Translations under genes and position numbers: made by a program
Origin: JBGPJM01 sp041485385
Lineage (GTDB): Bacteria; Planctomycetota; Phycisphaerae; Phycisphaerales; UBA1924
Direction of reading: 5' to 3'
Assembly (NCBI GenBank): GCA_041485385.1
Contig: JBGPJM010000158.1
Span: forward strand, 1 to 11,534
DNA length: 11,534 nt
Notes under the pieces: generated by a model
Told to the model about the DNA's origin: nothing
Seen by the model: only the letters and a program-made list of their open reading frames with translations
The model's database searches: none
Shown here: piece by piece, positions 6,471 to 11,534 of the stretch
Position numbering within the stretch: the stretch's first letter is position 1
Layout: each line of letters starts with the position of its first letter

Positions 6471-6495
6471 GTAACGGAAATGGCGGGTCTGTCAA
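6468..6495 (-). promoter_or_regulatory. Sigma-70-like promoter towards the sigma factor gene
   Basis: On the minus strand a perfect TTGACA (6495-6490) is followed after 16 nt by TACATT (6473-6468), 4 of 6 bases of the -10 consensus. It overlaps the plus-strand promoter by 3 bp at the -10 elements, so the two would compete for polymerase. It would produce the leader or small RNA that ends near 6236. Confidence 0.4.
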
Positions 6496-6617
6496 GCCGG
6501 TTTTTCCCGGTCGGCGAGATTGCTGTAACTGCTTGCAGTACCTGAACATAGGCCGTTAGTATCTCGGGCGTGCAGCGCGGCGGGGCGCCTCGAGAATCAC
6601 GCGATCCAGAAAAACAG

Positions 6618-7760
6618 ATGATGCCGGCACATGACCAGAACGAGGTGCTCCGCCGGCTCGCTGTGAATCTGGAGAAAATGGATCTGTCCGGTGTGCGGGC
6701 CGTGGTTGGGTTCGATGGGTTTGTCGACGAGATCTCGACCGTCGTTGGGAGTCGCACCGGAGCGGAGACGTTCGAGGCTGTTCGGACGATCGGAGAGTTC
6801 GGGGCGATGGTCTCGGGTGCGGCGGGACGGAGCTTCGGGCGCGAGGTGGTCGTGAAGCGGGTGGAGGGGGGCGGGAACGGGCCGAACCTCGCGGACGGCC
6901 TGGTGAGCCTCGGGGTGCGGGTGGACCTGTTCGGGACGATGGGGTCGCCGCGGCATCCGGCGTTCGATGAGATCGCGGCGCGGTGCGGGTCGTGCACGTC
7001 GATCGGGACGAAGCACGGGCGGACGCTGGCGCTCGAGTTCGGCGACGGGAAGCTGATGTTGAACGAGACGAGCGGGCTGGGGGAACTGGACGGGGCGCTG
7101 ATGCGGGCGTTCCTCTCGACGGGCGCCTATGGGCTGGCGTGCAAGAACGCGGCGGTGATCGGGCTGGCGAACTGGAGCCGCTACCCCTACATGACGGCGT
7201 GCTGGCGGCTGGTGGTCGAGGAGGTGCTGGCGGCCGTCCCACACAGGCCGTGGATCATGGTCGATCTGGCGGACCCCACGGGGCGGCAGACCACCGAGGT
7301 GGTGGAGCTGCTGGGGGTGGTGGGCGCGATGCGGGACGGGGGCCGCGCGGTGCTGGGGATGAACCTGAACGAGGCGGGGGTGCTGCTGGGGCACATCCAG
7401 CAGACGAAGCCGGAAGACGAAGCAGAGTCGATGATGCGGGCGGGCGCGGCGCTGCGGGAGGTGGTGAAGACCGAGATGGTGGTGATCCACAGCCAGAGGC
7501 GGGCGGCGTGCGCGACGGCGGATGGGACGTGGGCGGTTGATGGGGCGTACACGAGCAGGCCGGTGCGGACGACCGGCGTGGGGGACCGGTTCAATGCGGG
7601 CGTGTGCGCGGGGCTGCTTTCGGGGATGGAGGCGCGCGCGTGCCTGCTGTCGGGGTGCGCCGCGGGAGGGTTCTTCGTGCGGAACGGGCGGTGCGGGTCG
7701 GCGCGCGAGCTGGCGGGGATGTGCCGCGAGTGGGCGGAGGGGCGGCTGACGGGCGGGTGA
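6618..7760 (+). CDS. PfkB-family carbohydrate (ribokinase-like) kinase
   Basis: It phosphorylates a sugar, nucleoside or related alcohol with ATP in the cytoplasm; the substrate cannot be read from sequence. From ATG 6618 it has 380 residues, longer than the usual 300-330. The N-terminal substrate-binding motif is GFDGFVDEI (31-39), followed by the Gly-rich GGGNGPNLADGLVSLG (84-99), DLADPTGR (216-223), and NLNEAGVLL (249-257), where PfkB proteins have the conserved N..E. The family signature near the C-terminus is TTGVGDRFNAG (318-328), with Asp323 as catalytic base and GVGD as anion hole. A GTG at 6570 would add 16 residues, and the second ATG at 6621 is equally possible; none has a good ribosome binding site. 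It is the only plus-strand gene in the window, divergent from the sigma operon and convergent with the ChaN/PDZ gene (45 bp between stops). Its third codon positions are mostly G. Confidence 0.88.
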   Translation: MMPAHDQNEVLRRLAVNLEKMDLSGVRAVVGFDGFVDEISTVVGSRTGAETFEAVRTIGEFGAMVSGAAGRSFGREVVVKRVEGGGNGPNLADGLVSLGVRVDLFGTMGSPRHPAFDEIAARCGSCTSIGTKHGRTLALEFGDGKLMLNETSGLGELDGALMRAFLSTGAYGLACKNAAVIGLANWSRYPYMTACWRLVVEEVLAAVPHRPWIMVDLADPTGRQTTEVVELLGVVGAMRDGGRAVLGMNLNEAGVLLGHIQQTKPEDEAESMMRAGAALREVVKTEMVVIHSQRRAACATADGTWAVDGAYTSRPVRTTGVGDRFNAGVCAGLLSGMEARACLLSGCAAGGFFVRNGRCGSARELAGMCREWAEGRLTGG

Positions 7761-7805
7761 GGAGCCTTGTACACGAAGTTCCGGCTCCCCAAGCGTGAAA
7801 CGGGC

Positions 7806-9509
7806 TCAGTGCCCGGCCGGCGCGGCGAGCTCCAGTCGCTCTCCGCCGGCGTTGAGCCGGCGCTCCTCAACAACGGATCCGTGCTCGTCGCGGCGCAGCT
7901 CGATGCGGACGGCGCCATCGACGGCGGGCTGGGCGAAGAGTCCGAGAACCGGACGGCCGGCGGCGTCGATATCCCAGGTCTGGAGCAGGCGCGGGCCGTC
8001 CATGACGTCGATGCGGACGACCTTCTCGCGCCGGCGGACGAGGCGGGCGTGCGGCAGGGCGGGCTTGAACTTCCGGTCAACGAGGTAGGAACGGGTCGTG
8101 GCGGGGTCGAAGGCGTCCAGGAGCGAAGAATCGACCTCGCTCTTGAGCCAATCCTGGTCGCCGTCGGTTGGCGCGACGACGAGCATGTTGATGGCGAGCT
8201 CGCTCCCGCCGCTGGGGGCGGCGCCGGCGCGGAGGATGTCGAGACGGGCCCGCTGGCCCCACCGCAGGGAGGCGAGCGTCTCGCCGGCCTCCTCGAGCGA
8301 GCTCGCCTGCTCGCCGTTGATGGCGACCAGCGCATCACCCTTCCGGAGGCCGGCGCGGTCGGCGATGCCGCCGGGAGTGATGGAGGCGACGTTGAGAGGA
8401 AGGGCGGTGGGCGAGGCCGTGTCCTGGGGGTGCTCAAGGCGGAGGCCGAGGGAGGGGTATTCCTGATAGCCGTCGTCGTCGGGGAGGATGTAGACGTAAT
8501 CGGCGTAGCCGCGGCTGAAGACCGCGGTCTCCTTGGGCTCGAAGCCGGGGTGGACGGCGGCGTCGGGGTCGGGGTGCCGGGCGGAAACCGGGGCGAGGAT
8601 CTTCACGCTGAGGCCCGGCGCCCGCTGGTGGAGGCGCGCGGGGATGCCCAGGCCGTGCGAGACGTGCCCCGAGCCGACGATAACGACGACGAGCGGGCGG
8701 ACGCCCGGCGCGCCGGTCTTCTTTGCCTCGTCGATGGCGCGGAGGATCGACCCGGCCATCGCGGAGTCCCACACGGTCTGGCCGGTGTACATGCCGGAAA
8801 AGGCCTCGGGCATGGCGGCGCCGATGTCGCCCATCATGCGGTTGACGACGTATTTGTGGCGCTGGTCGACAGGGCCGAGCTCGCCGACGAGCTGACGGTC
8901 ATCGGCGGGGAGGGTGTCGGCCTTGCCGCGGGAGAAGGCGCGGACGACGTCGCGCGGGAGGTTGAGGCCGCGGACGGACTGATGACCGGCGCGGGCGGTC
9001 TCCACGAGCGGGCGGTAGTACTCGAAGTTGTAGTTGCCGGCGGCGTACCAGTGGGTGTCCTTGAGGAGCTGGTCGAGGTCGGTGCGGCCGGCGGTGTACT
9101 CGGCGAGCGGGCCGTCGTGCTGGGTGTTGAAGAACTCCATGCCGAGGACGACGGGGCGGACCTTGCCGCCGGCGGGGGGCGTGGCGCCGCCGTAGTTGGT
9201 GCTGCCGGTGGCCGCGGCGACGAGGGCGTCGAAGGTGTGCCACTGGAGCTTGTGGCCGTCGAGGCTGGTATGGTTCTCGCCGATGAGGACGACGTCGGCG
9301 GCGGCGAGGTCGGCGATCATCTTGTCGAACTCGGCCGGGCCCTTGGCGCTGAGGTCGCGGCAATCGATGACCTGGCCGGCCTCGCCGCTGGCGAGGAGGA
9401 AGGCGCGCTCCGGGTCGCCGAGGGGGAGGGTGGCGATGTCATCGTCGGCGAGGGCGGCCGGGGTGAGGAGCAGATGCACAGCAAGGAATGCGAGAACGAG
9501 ACGGGGCAT
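7806..9509 (-). CDS. Secreted ChaN-like (haem-binding/TIKI superfamily) protein with PDZ domain
   Basis: The 567-residue protein starts with a signal peptide (MPRLVLAFLAVHLLL, likely cut after ALA at 19-21), so it acts outside the cytoplasm. Residues about 73-345 match the ChaN-like fold: DVVLIGENHTS (72-82), GMEFFN (123-128) and VVVIVGSGHVSHGLG (274-288). These carry the conserved Glu and His residues of the family, implicated in haem or metal binding. A PDZ domain follows at about 352-428 (ITPGGIADRAGLRKGDALVAINGE), and then a C-terminal beta-rich-looking domain of unknown type (475-560). I start at 9509 because GGAG lies six nt before that ATG; an ATG at 9521 would add MEIP and lacks such a site. 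It lies 99 bp downstream of the LivF-like gene on the same strand and may be transcribed with it. The ChaN call is supported by motifs only; the substrate is unknown. Confidence 0.82.
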   Translation of the reverse strand: MPRLVLAFLAVHLLLTPAALADDDIATLPLGDPERAFLLASGEAGQVIDCRDLSAKGPAEFDKMIADLAAADVVLIGENHTSLDGHKLQWHTFDALVAAATGSTNYGGATPPAGGKVRPVVLGMEFFNTQHDGPLAEYTAGRTDLDQLLKDTHWYAAGNYNFEYYRPLVETARAGHQSVRGLNLPRDVVRAFSRGKADTLPADDRQLVGELGPVDQRHKYVVNRMMGDIGAAMPEAFSGMYTGQTVWDSAMAGSILRAIDEAKKTGAPGVRPLVVVIVGSGHVSHGLGIPARLHQRAPGLSVKILAPVSARHPDPDAAVHPGFEPKETAVFSRGYADYVYILPDDDGYQEYPSLGLRLEHPQDTASPTALPLNVASITPGGIADRAGLRKGDALVAINGEQASSLEEAGETLASLRWGQRARLDILRAGAAPSGGSELAINMLVVAPTDGDQDWLKSEVDSSLLDAFDPATTRSYLVDRKFKPALPHARLVRRREKVVRIDVMDGPRLLQTWDIDAAGRPVLGLFAQPAVDGAVRIELRRDEHGSVVEERRLNAGGERLELAAPAGH

Positions 9510-9608
9510 GGGGATCTCCATGGATTCTGCGTGCAGTGTAGATCGGTCCCGGCGCGGCGATGCCTGGCGTCCTAAGACCGTCTTGGCTGCTGCTCGGCCG
9601 CGCTGTGC

Positions 9609-10322
9609 TCAATGCCCGCCGAGATAGGCCTTGCGGACTTCGTCGCTGGCGGCGAGGCGCTTGCAGTCGTCGGCCATCTTGACGCGACCGACCTCGAGGC
9701 AGTAGCCGTAGTGGGCGACGTTGAGGGCCATGTGGGCATTCTGCTCGACCAGGAGTATCGTGGCGCCGGACTCGTTGATCTCGCGGATGATCTTGAAGAT
9801 GGTCTGGACGAACTGCGGGGCCAGGCCCAGGGAGGGTTCGTCGAGGAGCAGAAGCTTCGGGCGGGCCATGAGGGCGCGGGCCATGGCGAGCATCTGCTGC
9901 TCGCCGCCGGAGAGGGTGCCGGCGTTCTGCCTGAGCCGCTCGCGGATCCGCGGGAAAAGGCCGAGCGCCCGCTCGCGGTCCTTGGAGATCTCGGCGGAGT
10001 CGGTGCGGGCGAAGGCGCCCAGGTCGAGGTTCTCATCGACGGAGAGGTTGGCGAAGATGCCGCGGCCTTCGGGGCAGTGGGCGAGGCCCATGCGGACGAT
10101 CAGGTGGGGGGGCGTGCCGACGATGGACTTATCCTGGAAGACGATCGAGCCGGAAGTGGGGCGGAGGAGGCCGGAGATGGCCCGGAGCGCGGTGGATTTG
10201 CCGGCGCCGTTGGCGCCGATCAGGGTGACGATCTGGCGCGGCTCGATAGAGATGCTCACGCCGTGCAGGGCGTGGATGGCGCCGTAGTGGACGTGGAGGT
10301 CTTGCACAATGAGAAGCGGCAT
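9609..10322 (-). CDS. ABC transporter ATP-binding protein, LivF type (branched-chain amino acid/urea family)
   Basis: This 237-residue cytoplasmic ATPase powers a membrane importer of the HAAT family (branched-chain amino acids, amides or urea). Walker A is GANGAGKST (36-44), the family segment CPEGRGIFANLSVDENL is at 83-99, the ABC signature is LSGGEQQ (137-143) and Walker B is LLLLDEP (157-163). A switch His lies in the segment LLVEQNAHMALNVA. Length and the PEGRGIF..L.V.ENL pattern fit LivF rather than LivG. I start at the ATG at 10322 because the usual LivF N-terminus (PLLIVQDLHVHYGAIHALHGVS) begins there; the upstream open frame is non-conserved. LivG, the permeases and the binding protein are not neighbours: a methyltransferase lies 86 bp upstream and the ChaN/PDZ gene downstream. 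Its codons end mostly in C, like the other minus-strand native genes. Confidence 0.9.
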   Translation of the reverse strand: MPLLIVQDLHVHYGAIHALHGVSISIEPRQIVTLIGANGAGKSTALRAISGLLRPTSGSIVFQDKSIVGTPPHLIVRMGLAHCPEGRGIFANLSVDENLDLGAFARTDSAEISKDRERALGLFPRIRERLRQNAGTLSGGEQQMLAMARALMARPKLLLLDEPSLGLAPQFVQTIFKIIREINESGATILLVEQNAHMALNVAHYGYCLEVGRVKMADDCKRLAASDEVRKAYLGGH

Positions 10323-10408
10323 ATGGTTGGCGGATGCTTGCCCGCGGAGCTTTCGTGTGCCCTTACAGGTCTTGGAGCGGTCTGATATGGTCTTGCTGAT
10401 CGCAGTTC

Positions 10409-11398
10409 CTAGCCGATGCGGCGGAGGATACCCATCCCGTAGTTGATCGGCGACAGAAAAAGATCCGCGACCTGGTAGGAACCTACCGCAACCTCGTTGA
10501 CAGCATCCAGCAGGAACCTCGGGCCGTCGTCCCCGCATACACCCGGGAATGTGTCGTGTACGACGACCAGCCCACCGGTCGGCAGGACCGGCTCGAGCGC
10601 CCAAAGATCCTGGCAGACGGCTCTGGGGCGATGGTCCGCGTCCAGATAGGCCAGCTGCACGCCACCGGCCTCAAGCATCTCCTGGGCGCACGCGCGGATT
10701 TCGTACGACGTGTTACCCGGGTGCAGAACGATTGTGTCGGCAAGCCCGGCCTCCGCCATCATTCTCGCTACGAACTCGAGGACGCCTTCCTTCATGTCCT
10801 GCAACCGCCAAGGGCCCGGCTTGACCGGGATAAAGTCGTCGAAACAGTGGAGCACTCCACCATCTCCGCTGTCGGCGAGCGCTGCGCCGATCCAGAGTGC
10901 ACTGGCTCCCAGGAACGTGCCTGTCTCGATGACCGTGCGGGGGCGCGCATTCCGGACGATCGCGTGCAGCAGCAGTCCCGCCTCGGGAGAGAGAGAAGCC
11001 GGGAACGTGATCGGCATCGAGTAGAGTTTTTTCAACGCCTGCAGCCATCGACAGGCGGGGTTGTCGAGAAACGTGGGAAAGGGCCACGGTTTCGGAGTCG
11101 GATCGAGGCTCTCGGCCCGAAAGAACTCCCACTCCCGATAGGCGCGATTGGACTTGACCGCCGGCAGCTTCGGTTGCGGGGTGATTCCGCGAGGGTACAG
11201 CGGCCCGCCCGACACCGTTCCCGATGGGCGCCGCACCCGGACGCCGCTCACGCGATCGGGGAGGCTCACGTACGCCGAGGCGGTCGCTGGGCCGCTGTAG
11301 AAATCCGGCGAGCATGGGACCGTGAGGGGCTCGCGTTCGCCCGTGCCCTTGATTCGCGATGGGTCGAGAGCGAAGGCTGAGCCAGCAGGCCGTGTCAT
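10409..11398 (-). CDS. Class I SAM-dependent methyltransferase (Methyltransf_24/CmcI-like)
   Basis: The predicted 329-residue protein transfers a methyl group from S-adenosylmethionine to an unknown acceptor. Residues 1-125 have no recognisable domain. The Rossmann core begins with motif I VIETGTFLGASALWIG (156-171), then CFDDF (185-189), and AYLDADHRPRAVCQDLWAL (250-268) with the D.DH pattern of Methyltransf_24, followed by LPTGGLVVVHDTF (272-284). I chose the ATG at 11398 because GGAGG lies four nt upstream; a TTG at 11431 would add 11 residues and overlap the upstream frame. The gene starts 11 nt after the stop of the transposase fragment. Codon third positions are mixed, unlike the strongly C-ending neighbours, and the G excess of the plus strand disappears here, so horizontal acquisition is likely. 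Related proteins act in sugar, antibiotic or cell-surface modification, but nothing here fixes the target. Confidence 0.8.
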   Translation of the reverse strand: MTRPAGSAFALDPSRIKGTGEREPLTVPCSPDFYSGPATASAYVSLPDRVSGVRVRRPSGTVSGGPLYPRGITPQPKLPAVKSNRAYREWEFFRAESLDPTPKPWPFPTFLDNPACRWLQALKKLYSMPITFPASLSPEAGLLLHAIVRNARPRTVIETGTFLGASALWIGAALADSGDGGVLHCFDDFIPVKPGPWRLQDMKEGVLEFVARMMAEAGLADTIVLHPGNTSYEIRACAQEMLEAGGVQLAYLDADHRPRAVCQDLWALEPVLPTGGLVVVHDTFPGVCGDDGPRFLLDAVNEVAVGSYQVADLFLSPINYGMGILRRIG

Positions 11399-11409
11399 AC
11401 GGCCTCCAA

Positions 11410-11534
11410 CTAGTTCGTGCGTTCCAACCAAGCGGTGCGGCAGATGGATTTGAGGCGATCGGCGTCGAGGCGTCCGCAGCTCTCGTCGATCGCAGCCTCG
11501 ATGTGGGCGCGGTCGTCGTAGGCGCGGTTGCTCA
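11410..11534 (-). mobile_element. C-terminal end of a probable IS630-type transposase (cut by window edge)
   Basis: The frame is open from the window edge to the TAG at 11412-11410 and gives 40 residues. It contains SNRAYDDRAHIEAAID and, after a short gap, RLKSICRTAWLERTN. The arrangement SNR, a hydrophobic I..A, then a SI...W ending resembles the C-terminus of IS630-family DDE transposases (SNR.F..YD.I..A......I.SI..R.W), judged from memory of the family. The catalytic DDE residues would lie outside the window. No terminal inverted repeat can be located from the visible part. Whether the element is intact cannot be told. Confidence 0.5.

Noticed and set aside
5950..6549. Minus-strand frame of 199 codons with Arg/Glu repeats across the intergenic region
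   Set aside because: The repeats come from translating the GA tract, and the frame overlaps terminator and promoter signals. No conserved motif is visible.
7761..7788. Possible bidirectional terminator between the convergent kinase and ChaN/PDZ genes
   Set aside because: Only a 6-bp stem (ggagcc/ggctcc) with a 16-nt loop and no T-run on either strand.
7767..9575. Plus-strand open frame (602 codons) opposite the ChaN/PDZ gene
   Set aside because: Low-complexity Gly/Val/Glu/Ala translation with no domain; it is the antisense shadow of a gene with signal peptide, ChaN motifs and PDZ.
9574..9584. Palindrome aagac-c-gtctt between the LivF-like and ChaN/PDZ genes
   Set aside because: Too short for a terminator (3-nt loop, 4-bp stem) and a single 11-nt copy is weak evidence for an operator.
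10323..10604. N-terminal extension of the LivF-like protein by 94 residues
   Set aside because: The extension overlaps the methyltransferase gene, is Arg/Gly-rich without conservation, and LivF proteins start at the Met at 10322.

Overview
The window looks like a chromosomal segment from a planctomycete, most likely of the class Phycisphaerae. This is an inference from four things: very high GC; an ECF sigma factor coupled to a giant VIT/VWA membrane protein; the Gly-Thr-Gly-Val-Pro-Pro-Val type hairpin-encoded repeat; and weak or absent Shine-Dalgarno signals at several starts. No rRNA or marker gene confirms it. The + strand is strongly G-rich from about position 1 to 10320 whichever strand carries the gene. 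Genes on the minus strand therefore favour C-ending codons and the plus-strand gene favours G-ending ones.

Layout. 1-626 carries no convincing gene; it holds short direct repeats, two good hairpins and, at its right end, the terminator of the next gene. 627-5273 (minus) encodes a 1548-residue protein with a cytoplasmic N-terminus, one membrane segment, a VIT domain, a VWA domain and a long disordered tail. Its ATG overlaps by 4 nt the stop of an ECF sigma factor gene (minus, ending at 5270), so the two form a translationally coupled pair. About 6026-6617 is a regulatory region with overlapping divergent promoter-like sequences, a purine/pyrimidine tract and terminator-like hairpins. 6618-7760 (plus) is a PfkB-family sugar or nucleoside kinase. 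It converges on a secreted ChaN-like plus PDZ protein (7806-9509, minus). Upstream of that, on the same strand, lie a LivF-type ABC ATPase (9609-10322) and a class I methyltransferase (10409-11398). The right edge holds the last 40 codons of what looks like an IS630-type transposase (11410-11534).

How the genes may work together. The sigma factor and the VIT/VWA protein are the clearest functional unit. The VIT/VWA protein has the layout of a membrane anti-sigma or sensor protein, with a short helical cytoplasmic segment, one transmembrane helix and a very large exported part, so it may control the sigma factor. A second, very good ribosome binding site inside its gene, just before the membrane segment, suggests that a shorter secreted form is also made. 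The kinase, ChaN/PDZ protein and LivF-like ATPase look like independent housekeeping or accessory genes. The methyltransferase next to the transposase remnant breaks the strand skew and codon pattern of the rest of the window and may have been acquired horizontally.
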